In this document: positions 35,450 to 43,208 of the stretch, one piece after another
Layout: every line of letters starts with the position of its first letter
Position numbering within the stretch: position 1 is the stretch's first letter
Source of the DNA: Desulfuromusa kysingii
Lineage (GTDB): Bacteria > Desulfobacterota > Desulfuromonadia > Desulfuromonadales > Geopsychrobacteraceae
Reading direction: 5' to 3'
DNA length: 64,000 nt
Assembly (NCBI RefSeq): GCF_900107645.1
Contig: NZ_FNQN01000013.1
Coordinates: 22,966-86,965 of the forward strand
Position numbers and translations under genes: made by a program
The notes under the pieces: generated by a model
What the model saw: the letters and a program-made list of their open reading frames with translations, nothing else
The model's database searches: none
Told to the model about the DNA's origin: nothing

Positions 35450-37417
35450 TCAAAACGTAAAAAATGCCAGCAGGGTAAAAACTGCCAAGGCAACATAGAG
35501 CAAGTACAGAGCCAGTATCCCATTCTGAACGCTGGTCCTTATGAACCTGAAGAGTCCAGCAACAGCGTGGAATAACGGTATTAACAGCCGATCTAAAACC
35601 AGATCGGGCGTATGACTGGAGAACTCAATCTTTTCCGGGAACAGCCCAGTCACCTTCCCCCCATGTCGTTCACTCAAGAGTCCAAAGTGGAACAAACCGA
35701 CCAGTGAATCAGCAAAAGAGCTGGAGGTATATTGAATCCGTGGTTGCAGAAACTGATAGCCGCACCCCCAGGTATTGATCGTGCGAGGGGATTTCCGACT
35801 GCGGACGTAAAGCCACAAACTGAAAACCGCGATCAGCAACAACAACAGCCAACTCACATAGCTGACCCAATTGAGCGGGGTCAGAGCCTGCGTCGTCACA
35901 GCGACGCCACTTGCTACCGACCAATGGACAACCGCTTGACTTAACAACGGAATCAGGGTACTTGGCAACAAACCGATCCAGATGCAGGCTAGCAGCAACA
36001 AGAACATCGGAACCAGCATCGATACAGGTGACTCATGGGCTTGCGTAGCCGCTGCAGTACGCGGCTCACCCAGAAAAGCAATGCCAAAGACTTTCACGAA
36101 ACAGGCCAACGCCAAACCACCGATCAGAGCCAGTGCCGGAGCGGCAAAAACAGCTAGTTCCAACATTGAGGAGGGTTGCCTCAAGGGCAAGAAAGCCCCC
36201 AAATAGATAAGCCATTCACTGATAAAGCCATTAAAGGGTGGCAGTCCGCTAATAGCGACAGCACCGCCAAGGAACAAGGCTCCAGTCCAAGGTTGACGTT
36301 TCAACAATCCGCCATAGTGATCAATCTCACGGCTACCAACGGCATGGATCACAGATCCAGCACTTAAAAACAGGAGCGACTTGAACAACCCATGGTTAGC
36401 AACATGGAGCAGACAACCAGCGAGACCAAGGGCGACCAACTCTGGCAGATGATAACTCCGTCCGAGCAGCGCAAGCCCCAGACCAAGGGCGATAATGCCG
36501 ATGTTTTCGACGCTGTGGTAAGCCAGTAATCTCTTGATATCATGCTGAGCCAACGCCAACGCCACCCCCATGATTCCAGAAATCCCCCCCAACACCAGGA
36601 TAGTCCAGCCCCACCAATGTGGGATTTCTGCGAACATTGACGTCAACCGCACCAAACCATAAATACCGGTCTTGATCATCACCCCGGAAAGCAACGCAGA
36701 AGCATGACTGGGAGCCGCAGCATGAGCGCCGGGAAGCCAGATGTGCAACGGAATCAAACCGGCCTTCATGCCAAAACCAAACAGTCCAAGGAGAAACACC
36801 AGACCGCTTCCCGCGATCGGCAAACTCCCTGCCGCAGGGAACATCAACGATCCGGAAATCTGGCTGAGCAGTGCAAAGGTCGCGAACAGGGCCAAGGTTC
36901 CTGTGTGCGTGGCAATCAGATAAATAAACCCGGCGCGACGCACATCCTCTTTGTGATCCTCTGTGGTGATGAGAAAATATCCCGACAACGCCATCACTTC
37001 CCAAGCCATCAGGAACAGGATGCTGTTGCTCGCGATCAACAACAGAATCATTGCGCCACTGATCAGCCCATAAAACAATCTCAGTTTACGCCCGTTTTCA
37101 GGGTGTTCCCGCTGTGGCCAATAGCGCAATCCGTAGATCGAGCCACAGGCAACGACCAGCAACAAGGGCAAAATAAAAATGGCGGCGAGCGGATCAAGAC
37201 ACAGGGACAGGCGGCCACCGGGAAGAGACCACGGCAGATCGAAGATCATTTCACCATCAGACAGCAATGCCCGCGTAACCCCGGCCAGGCCGGATGCAGT
37301 CCCGATCAAAGTCAGGAAGCATGCGAGTCGTTCAGCTCCCCGGCCCTCTCGCGCACAGAAAAGCCCCGGAACCCCGGCGAATGTGATCAGAAAAATCCCA
37401 CAGACGAGCCACATCAT
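35450..37417 (-). CDS. NuoL/HyfB-like antiporter subunit, second copy
   Basis: A 655-residue membrane protein with about 16 helices from the NuoL/HyfB (Mrp antiporter-like) family. The core shows MAWEVMALSGYFLITTEDHKEDVRRAG (conserved Glu), GFGMKAGLIPLHIWLPGAHAAAPSHASALLSGVMIKTG (Lys/His broken helix) and KRLLAYHSVENIGIIALGL. The ATG at 37417, just after TGGAGGGTGATAAT, is preferred; a GTG at 37432 lies inside the end of the upstream gene. It is a clear paralogue of the gene immediately upstream, so the complex has two consecutive large antiporter subunits plus the HyfF-like one. Confidence 0.92.
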   Translation of the reverse strand: MMWLVCGIFLITFAGVPGLFCAREGRGAERLACFLTLIGTASGLAGVTRALLSDGEMIFDLPWSLPGGRLSLCLDPLAAIFILPLLLVVACGSIYGLRYWPQREHPENGRKLRLFYGLISGAMILLLIASNSILFLMAWEVMALSGYFLITTEDHKEDVRRAGFIYLIATHTGTLALFATFALLSQISGSLMFPAAGSLPIAGSGLVFLLGLFGFGMKAGLIPLHIWLPGAHAAAPSHASALLSGVMIKTGIYGLVRLTSMFAEIPHWWGWTILVLGGISGIMGVALALAQHDIKRLLAYHSVENIGIIALGLGLALLGRSYHLPELVALGLAGCLLHVANHGLFKSLLFLSAGSVIHAVGSREIDHYGGLLKRQPWTGALFLGGAVAISGLPPFNGFISEWLIYLGAFLPLRQPSSMLELAVFAAPALALIGGLALACFVKVFGIAFLGEPRTAAATQAHESPVSMLVPMFLLLLACIWIGLLPSTLIPLLSQAVVHWSVASGVAVTTQALTPLNWVSYVSWLLLLLIAVFSLWLYVRSRKSPRTINTWGCGYQFLQPRIQYTSSSFADSLVGLFHFGLLSERHGGKVTGLFPEKIEFSSHTPDLVLDRLLIPLFHAVAGLFRFIRTSVQNGILALYLLYVALAVFTLLAFFTF

Positions 37418-37421
37418 ATTA

Positions 37422-39410
37422 TCACCCTCCACGAGAGCCAGCCCAGAGACTCCAAACCATCAGGACGGTGCTGGCGATTAAGATATAGAGCAGATAGATC
37501 GGCAGTCGCCCCTGCTGCAACCAACGCAATCGTTGGCAGCGTGTGGCAATCGCGGTAAACAGCGGAGTCAGGATCTGGTACAGGACCGGATCAGTTGAAT
37601 GTTGCGCCAAGCTGATTGGCGCGGGAAACAACCCGGCGACTTTACCGCCGGTGACCACAGGTCGCATAAATTTTGGCAGCAGGTGACGAAAGGCCATTTC
37701 CGAATAACCTTCCCCGGTATAGGCGATCCGTGGACTCGGAAACTGGAACCCGCACCCCCAAGTCGCCCCTTGCTGCTCTGGTCGCTGACGACGTAGGAGC
37801 AACAAGCCGCCGGACAGCAGACCTACCGTCAATAACAGCAACACACCACCGTGGCCGAGCGGAGTCAGCGCGGTGGTCAGCTCGTCACCAACCATTTGCC
37901 CGGCGATTTGTCCTAAAGGCAAGATCAAAAGGGACAGAACTCCCTGTGGATAGAGACCAATGAACAGACAACAAGCTAACAAGAGCCCCATACTGACTAA
38001 CATCAGCGGAGCCGCCTCGTGGGCCTGTTCGGCCACGGTTGAACGGGGTTGACCCAAAAGGCTGATCCCGATCAAGCGTGAAAAGGTGACTAGCGCCAGC
38101 GCTCCGACGATCCCCAGCAGCCCAAACAACAGCAACGGTAGTAGCGCATTGAGGCCGTTGAGCAGGGTTCCGGCATCAACCAGACTGATATAAATCAACC
38201 ACTCGCTGATAAATCCGTTAAAGGGTGGCAGAGCTCCGATCGCCAGGCTCCCACCAATCCAGAAGAGACCGGCGATCGGCATACGCCGCAGCAGCCCACC
38301 CATCAGGTTCATGTCCCTGGTTCCGGTCGCATGCATCACGGCACCGGCACCAAGAAACATCACCCCTTTAAACAGGGCGTGGTTCCAGAGGTGCAATAAT
38401 CCTCCGGCGTAAGCCAACAGGGCAATCTGCGGATAACCCTCAGCCGTGGCCACCATACCGAAACCAAGTCCAAGCAAGATAATCCCGATATTCTCCACCG
38501 TCGAATAGGCCAGACAACGTTTGATGTCACGTTGTTGCGCCGCTAGCGAGATACCGTAGAGAGCGCCTGCCGCACCGAGCAATGCCAGCAACCAACCCCA
38601 CCATGCAGGCGCAGTCGGTAAAAAGCTGAGAACCCTCAGGATTCCATAAATTCCGGTCTTGATCAACACCCCCGACATCAACGCGGAGACATGACTTGGT
38701 GCGACCGGATGGGCATCAGGCAACCAGATATGAACCGGAAAAAGTCCAGCTTTGACCCCAAATCCAAACAACGCCAGCAGGTAGAGCAGTGAAGCGCTAG
38801 CGGGCGACAACTGCTGCAATGCTCCAAAGTCACTGAAGTTAAAACTGTGACTGTAGCTCCCGGAGTAAACAAACAGGGCCAGCAACAACATCATCCCCAG
38901 ATGAGCAGCCAACATATAGAGCCAGGCAGCTTTGCGCACCTCTTCCTGTTGATGATTCCAGGCCACCAGAAAAAATGAAGTGATGGTCATACATTCCCAG
39001 GCCGCCAGAAACAGGACGGCATTGGCCGCTGTCACTACCAGCAACATGGCGAGCACCATCAGGTTGAAAAAAAACCAGTGTCCAGACAGATAACGAGTCC
39101 GCCCCTCATCAGCCATATACGGCCCGGCATAAAGGGCGCACAGCAGTGAAAGCACCGAAATCGGCAGAACAAAAAAAGCCGCCAGAGGATCAAGTAATAA
39201 ATTAAACTCACCGCCGGGAACAGTCCACGGCAGGGAAATCGCCAAACTTTGTCCTGAAATAAGGACGTGCAGCGCCAGATAGCCGCTCAACGTCGTCGCC
39301 AGCAAAGTGGTCAAAGTCCCCATCCTTGTGGCTAAAGAAGAGTTACGCGTCAGGAGCACCAGTAAGCTGCCGCCCAAGAGGATCATTAACGTGATAACAA
39401 AAAGGTTCAT
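37422..39410 (-). CDS. NuoL/HyfB-like antiporter subunit, first copy
   Basis: A 662-residue membrane protein, the first structural gene of the Ehr operon. Family segments are AAWECMTITSFFLVAWNHQQEEVRKA, GFGVKAGLFPVHIWLPDAHPVAPSHVSALMSGVLIKTG and KRCLAYSTVENIGIILLGLG, with the conserved Glu, Lys and His of the ion path. The C-terminal third (GCGFQFPSPRIAYTGEGYSEM) resembles the HyfB tail. Its end overlaps the region where the paralogue starts (four bases between stop and next ATG). The HTH-EIIA gene lies 43 bases upstream. Confidence 0.92.
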   Translation of the reverse strand: MNLFVITLMILLGGSLLVLLTRNSSLATRMGTLTTLLATTLSGYLALHVLISGQSLAISLPWTVPGGEFNLLLDPLAAFFVLPISVLSLLCALYAGPYMADEGRTRYLSGHWFFFNLMVLAMLLVVTAANAVLFLAAWECMTITSFFLVAWNHQQEEVRKAAWLYMLAAHLGMMLLLALFVYSGSYSHSFNFSDFGALQQLSPASASLLYLLALFGFGVKAGLFPVHIWLPDAHPVAPSHVSALMSGVLIKTGIYGILRVLSFLPTAPAWWGWLLALLGAAGALYGISLAAQQRDIKRCLAYSTVENIGIILLGLGFGMVATAEGYPQIALLAYAGGLLHLWNHALFKGVMFLGAGAVMHATGTRDMNLMGGLLRRMPIAGLFWIGGSLAIGALPPFNGFISEWLIYISLVDAGTLLNGLNALLPLLLFGLLGIVGALALVTFSRLIGISLLGQPRSTVAEQAHEAAPLMLVSMGLLLACCLFIGLYPQGVLSLLILPLGQIAGQMVGDELTTALTPLGHGGVLLLLTVGLLSGGLLLLRRQRPEQQGATWGCGFQFPSPRIAYTGEGYSEMAFRHLLPKFMRPVVTGGKVAGLFPAPISLAQHSTDPVLYQILTPLFTAIATRCQRLRWLQQGRLPIYLLYILIASTVLMVWSLWAGSRGG

Positions 39411-39453
39411 CGTTGCACTTCAATTCCTGCGGCTAAAAGTCCAATAGTCGGTA

Positions 39454-40131
39454 TCACGCCTTAAGTTTCCCTTCAGCTTTTGCCAACGCGGCAAAGATTT
39501 TCTCCCGATTCTCTTCATTGTCCAAGGTTTTCCGGAACTCAGGGTCTTGAAGGACAAATCCTAGACGGGAGATGAGGTGCAGATGCGAACGCAGGTCGGG
39601 GGCAATCACCAGAAGTAAAACTTTGACCAACTGTCCGTCGAAAGAGAAGAAATCGACTGGTTGATCAAGAAAACAGAGGGTAATCTTAGCTCGTTGTGCA
39701 TTCAGCAAGTTGGGATTACGTGGATGAGGAATCGCAACTCCATGACCAATAGCGGTTGATGCCAGCTCTTCCCGAGCCCGCAGAAACTCCAACAGAGCAC
39801 CGCGATCGACATCTTCGGTCAACCGCAGATGGTTGACAGCATCTGTCAGCACCTCCTCGCGGGTGCGCCCTTCAATCCGGTAAAAGACCCCACCGCTCTC
39901 CAGTGCAGAACTGATACTTGGCAACGGCAACAGTTCTGTGTCCTGCGGCAGAGACACATTAACCAGTTCCCCTCTCCTTTGCGAGGTTGCCCACTCAAGA
40001 AGTTCGGTCCGGCTAAAACGGTAACAACCACTGATCTTGTAAGCGGGGAGAGTCCCTTGCTTGATCCAGCGATAGATTGATTTCTGCGACACAGACAACA
40101 ATTGCGCTGCATCATTAACCGATAAGTTCAT
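39454..40131 (-). CDS. HTH-PTS EIIA fusion, likely regulator of the Ehr operon
   Basis: A 225-residue two-domain protein. Residues 1-55 are an excisionase/MerR-like helix-turn-helix (SVNDAAQLLSVSQKSIYRWIKQGTLPAYKI). Residues about 75-220 are a PTS EIIA domain of the fructose/nitrogen type, with the phospho-accepting His136 in AIGHGVAIPHPR. No sugar permease is nearby, so a signalling role like that of PtsN is likely: phosphorylation could tune DNA binding. It is the first gene of the minus-strand operon, 43 bases before the NuoL-like genes. Domain calls are firm; its regulatory target is inferred from position. Confidence 0.88.
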   Translation of the reverse strand: MNLSVNDAAQLLSVSQKSIYRWIKQGTLPAYKISGCYRFSRTELLEWATSQRRGELVNVSLPQDTELLPLPSISSALESGGVFYRIEGRTREEVLTDAVNHLRLTEDVDRGALLEFLRAREELASTAIGHGVAIPHPRNPNLLNAQRAKITLCFLDQPVDFFSFDGQLVKVLLLVIAPDLRSHLHLISRLGFVLQDPEFRKTLDNEENREKIFAALAKAEGKLKA

Positions 40132-40455
40132 CTGCTCACCTTATGACAAATCAGCCCTTATATGGACAATGGTGGACAATGCTCCTGTGAGATTGGTGTT
40201 GTCAAGTTCAAAACCACCACGCATTTGGATTTTAATCCTTCGCTATCAGCACCAAAGCAACGGTGTCACTTCGAAGCCCCAGTGTCAGTTTCCTTGCAAC
40301 ACCTGAGGGTTCTACGAATCTCCATGGATTGAGTGCAAAAAGTCCTCATGCGTCTATCTGCACTCAAGCGGACAGAAGAGAGAACATTTGCAGCATTGCT
40401 TCCACCACCACCTGTGTTAAAATTCTGAATATCAGACCAAGGAGATTTAATAGCG
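40132..40455. promoter_or_regulatory. 324-base divergent region between Ehr operon and carbonic anhydrase, with direct repeat
   Basis: No gene seen. TGGACAATG occurs twice, at 40163-40171 and 40173-40181, ten bases apart and thus on one face of the helix, 32-50 bases upstream of the HTH-EIIA start. On the minus strand TTGTCC and TATAAG can serve as promoter boxes overlapping it. A carbonic anhydrase promoter should lie near 40400-40440. Confidence 0.5.
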
Positions 40456-41130
40456 ATGGCAGACGTCACTAAGTTCTTATCTGGAATCGAAAATTTTCAA
40501 CAACAGCACTTCGGTGAAAACAAGGAACTGGCCACGTCTCTGGTCAAGGGACAAACGCCTCAGGCCCTGCTGATCGGTTGTTGTGACTCCAGAGTCGATC
40601 CAGCGGTATTAATGGACTGTGACCTTGGCGATCTCTTTATCCTCAGAAATATCGCTAATCTGGTCCCCCCTTACTTGAAGAATGATGACTACCATGGTGT
40701 CAGCTCCTCTCTAGAGTATGCAGTTTGCTACCTTGAAGTCTCCGATATCATTATCCTTGGACATTCAGAATGTGGCGGGATTGAAGCCCTAATGGGAACG
40801 GCTGATGGAGAAAAAGCTGGTGAGTTCATTGGCAAGTGGGTCAGCATTGCAGCTTCAGCCCGGGACAAAGTCTTGCAAACGATGCCAGACGCAACTCCAG
40901 CCAAGCAAGCACAGTGCTGTGAACGAGAAGCTATCCTGGTATCACTGAAAAACCTGATGACCTTTCCCTGGATCAAAGACCGGGTCTCCAAAGGAAAACT
41001 AAGCCTCCACGGCTGGTACTATAATATCAGCACCGGTCAACTTAAATATTACAACCAACTGACCGGCGAATTCGAAATCCTCGTCAAACGCTACTCTCCA
41101 AGCAAGCACCAAACGGAAAAAGAAGGGTAA
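40456..41130 (+). CDS. Beta-class carbonic anhydrase
   Basis: Zinc enzyme interconverting CO2 and bicarbonate. It has 224 residues without a signal peptide, so it acts in the cytoplasm. Zinc ligands are C42 (GCCDSRV), H103 and C106 (GHSECGG); the Asp44-Arg46 dyad of the active site is present. The block LGDLFILRNIANLVPPY is typical of the plant-type beta class. AAGGAG precedes the ATG. It is transcribed alone, divergent from the Ehr operon. Bicarbonate supply for carboxylases is the usual role. Confidence 0.96.
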   Translation: MADVTKFLSGIENFQQQHFGENKELATSLVKGQTPQALLIGCCDSRVDPAVLMDCDLGDLFILRNIANLVPPYLKNDDYHGVSSSLEYAVCYLEVSDIIILGHSECGGIEALMGTADGEKAGEFIGKWVSIAASARDKVLQTMPDATPAKQAQCCEREAILVSLKNLMTFPWIKDRVSKGKLSLHGWYYNISTGQLKYYNQLTGEFEILVKRYSPSKHQTEKEG

Positions 41131-41359
41131 AACACTTTTCCCAATAGAAATTACATCGCTCAGTACAATTTTCCGCCGTCTGCAGTCGCGTAGTGCACCG
41201 CCCTTGCTGTCAGCTTTTCACCACAAAATTTCTTTCCAGATCTTTACCCAATCTTTATACACACGTTAAACTGTTGTTACACGGGTTTGTTATCATGCAA
41301 TCAAGGACAACCAACCCATCCGTAGCTTCCAGGCACGGAAAGAATCAATGGAGGATCAA

Positions 41360-41959
41360 ATGAAAATTTTCAAAATTACGCTTCTGAGTCTAGCGCTGAT
41401 GTTCCTCGGCTTATCTGCATTACACAGCAAAGAGATGGATAAAATGGAGATGCACAAAGACGGATCACAAACGATGCATTCTGATGAAATGATGAAGGAT
41501 CAGACCATGGCTAAAAAACCGATGTACAGCGTACCAAGCGATGCAGAACTACGGCAGCAACTGACTCCCCTACAATATGAGGTCACCCAGAATGAAGGGA
41601 CGGAACGGGCTTTTGACAACACCTATTGGAACAATCATGAAGCAGGGATCTATGTTGATGTTGTCTCTGGTGAACCACTCTTCAGTTCTATAGACAAGTA
41701 TGAATCAGGGACCGGATGGCCAAGTTTCACCAAACCTCTGGTGCCGGAGAACATTGTCAACAAGGAAGATCGCAGCCTCTTTTCAGTCCGCACCGAAGTC
41801 CGTAGCAAACACGCGGACTCCCATCTCGGTCACGTCTTTGGTGACGGTCCCGAACCAACCGGTCTGCGCTATTGCATGAACTCTGCGTCATTGCGCTTCA
41901 TCCCGCTGGCCGATCTGGAAAAAGAAGGCTATGGCGAATACATGTCGTTGTTCAAATAA
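41360..41959 (+). CDS. msrB: Exported peptide-methionine (R)-S-oxide reductase
   Basis: Reduces the R-epimer of methionine sulfoxide in proteins. The 199-residue protein has an N-terminal signal-like helix ([18 protein letters not shown]), so it is probably periplasmic. Residues about 24-55 are a linker with eight Met plus His ([12 protein letters not shown] ...). The catalytic domain has [39 protein letters not shown] and the catalytic Cys in [12 protein letters not shown]. The zinc CxxC pairs of many MsrB are missing, as in the PilB-like type. GGAGG sets the start at 41360. The msrA gene follows 20 bases later. Confidence 0.94.
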   Translation: MKIFKITLLSLALMFLGLSALHSKEMDKMEMHKDGSQTMHSDEMMKDQTMAKKPMYSVPSDAELRQQLTPLQYEVTQNEGTERAFDNTYWNNHEAGIYVDVVSGEPLFSSIDKYESGTGWPSFTKPLVPENIVNKEDRSLFSVRTEVRSKHADSHLGHVFGDGPEPTGLRYCMNSASLRFIPLADLEKEGYGEYMSLFK

Positions 41960-41979
41960 TCGCCAAGAAAGGGAAGATT

Positions 41980-42576
41980 ATGAAACTGAAACGGACCGTA
42001 ATCCTCTGTTCCCTGCTCCTTGCCATCGCTACCCCCACTGTTGCTGCGACCGCGATTGTCGCCGGCGGCTGCTTCTGGTGTATGGAATCAGACTTTGAAA
42101 AACTCGATGGAGTGACCGATGTCATTTCTGGATTTACCGGCGGAAGCTTGGAAAAACCGACCTACAACGGTAACCATAAAGGCCATTATGAGGCCGTCGA
42201 GATCACCTATGACCCGCTGAAATTAAGCTACAGACAACTGCTTGATTACTACTGGGTTCACATTGATCCCTTCGATACCGGGGGTCAATTTTGTGATCGC
42301 GGACACAGTTATCTGGCTGCCATCTTCGCCGCGAACGATGAGGAAAAGAGGATCGCCGCAGAATCAAAACATGCAGTTCAAGCCCTGTTCCCTGAACAGA
42401 AGATTGAGACCCCCATCCTGTCAGCATCAACCTTCTGGCCGATTCAAGGCGATGAGAGCTACCATCAGGACTACTATAAAAACAACCCGGTCCGCTACAA
42501 GTATTACCGGTGGGGATGCGGACGCGACCAACGGCTCGAAGAAATCTGGGGAGATAAAGCCAAACATGAGATGTAA
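41980..42576 (+). CDS. msrA: Exported peptide-methionine (S)-S-oxide reductase
   Basis: Reduces the S-epimer of methionine sulfoxide. It has 198 residues with a signal peptide (ILCSLLLAIATPTVAA), so it is a periplasmic partner of the preceding MsrB. The catalytic motif GGCFWCMES is at residue 29 onward; GHYEAVEITYDP, YYWVHIDPFDTGGQFCDRGHSYLAAIF and ESYHQDYY are standard MsrA blocks. The ATG at 41980 follows GGGAAG; a longer in-frame start inside msrB is rejected. Separate exported MsrB and MsrA replace the fused PilB form seen elsewhere. The pair ends at a strong terminator. Confidence 0.95.
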   Translation: MKLKRTVILCSLLLAIATPTVAATAIVAGGCFWCMESDFEKLDGVTDVISGFTGGSLEKPTYNGNHKGHYEAVEITYDPLKLSYRQLLDYYWVHIDPFDTGGQFCDRGHSYLAAIFAANDEEKRIAAESKHAVQALFPEQKIETPILSASTFWPIQGDESYHQDYYKNNPVRYKYYRWGCGRDQRLEEIWGDKAKHEM

Positions 42577-42616
42577 CTAGACACGCCAAGACGTGCAAAT
42601 ATCGATCATAAACTGC

Positions 42617-42654
42617 AGAAAGCCCCGAATCAATGTGAGTCGGGGCTTTCTTTT
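42617..42654 (+). terminator. Rho-independent terminator after msrA
   Basis: Twelve-base perfect stem AGAAAGCCCCGA/TCGGGGCTTTCT, 11-base loop, then TTT. It lies 41 bases after the msrA stop and, being symmetric, may also serve the DUF4019 gene on the other strand. Confidence 0.88.
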
Positions 42655-42694
42655 GGAACAAATTGACAGCGGCTATCAATATAACAAGGCATGC

Positions 42695-43138
42695 TTATTC
42701 AATAAAATAACCAGCAACTCGCCAGACACTATCGGTCTCAAGCATAACCGTCACAGTTTCAGTCAAATCTTCCTTGTTCTGAAACGTTGAGTCAAATTTA
42801 TACACCATATATTCGCCGTCTGGAATTCCCTCATTGATATTTTTGGTATAGATATAATCTCTTTGTTTGCGATCCAGCAGTTTGCCAGCGACAGAACGGA
42901 CCGCAGAGAGGTTCTTGATCCACTCTTCCCTGGGCACCTCTTTCTTCAGGTAGGCTGCACAAACTTCCCAACTTTGTGCATATTGACCGGCATCGACCAG
43001 TTCAAAAAAACGGGTTGCAGCGACACCGGAGTCATCAACCCGCTGTTGATCTGGCTGACGGCTGATGAGCGGATAAAAAATAATAACCAAAGCGATGACG
43101 GTCAGAAAGATGTGGACTCGATACTTTCTCGGTAACAT
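42695..43138 (-). CDS. DUF4019 protein
   Basis: A 147-residue membrane-anchored or exported protein: an N-terminal hydrophobic helix (VHIFLTVIALVIIFYPLI) is followed by a DUF4019 domain. Recognisable parts are ATRFFELVDAGQYAQSWEVCAAYLK, LSAVRSVAGKLLDRKQRD, and GIPDGEYMVYKFDSTFQNKEDLTETVTVMLE followed by WRVAGYFIE. DUF4019 proteins are extracytoplasmic and of unknown function; the fold resembles NTF2-like cones. It is convergent with msrA and lies 70 bases upstream (in transcription sense downstream) of the U32 gene end, so it may be a late member of that transcript. Confidence 0.85.
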   Translation of the reverse strand: MLPRKYRVHIFLTVIALVIIFYPLISRQPDQQRVDDSGVAATRFFELVDAGQYAQSWEVCAAYLKKEVPREEWIKNLSAVRSVAGKLLDRKQRDYIYTKNINEGIPDGEYMVYKFDSTFQNKEDLTETVTVMLETDSVWRVAGYFIE

Positions 43139-43208
43139 GCTGAACCTCCAAAAAGGTCAATTTAAGGATTTATGAACGACTTAAACCAGCCAAATTGACA
43201 GGGTGGAA

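Noticed and set aside
37422..39410. Reading the 30-39 kb operon as a formate hydrogenlyase or group 4 NiFe hydrogenase
   Set aside because: The large subunit lacks both CxxC pairs that bind NiFe, and no formate dehydrogenase, maturation protease or hyp genes are present.
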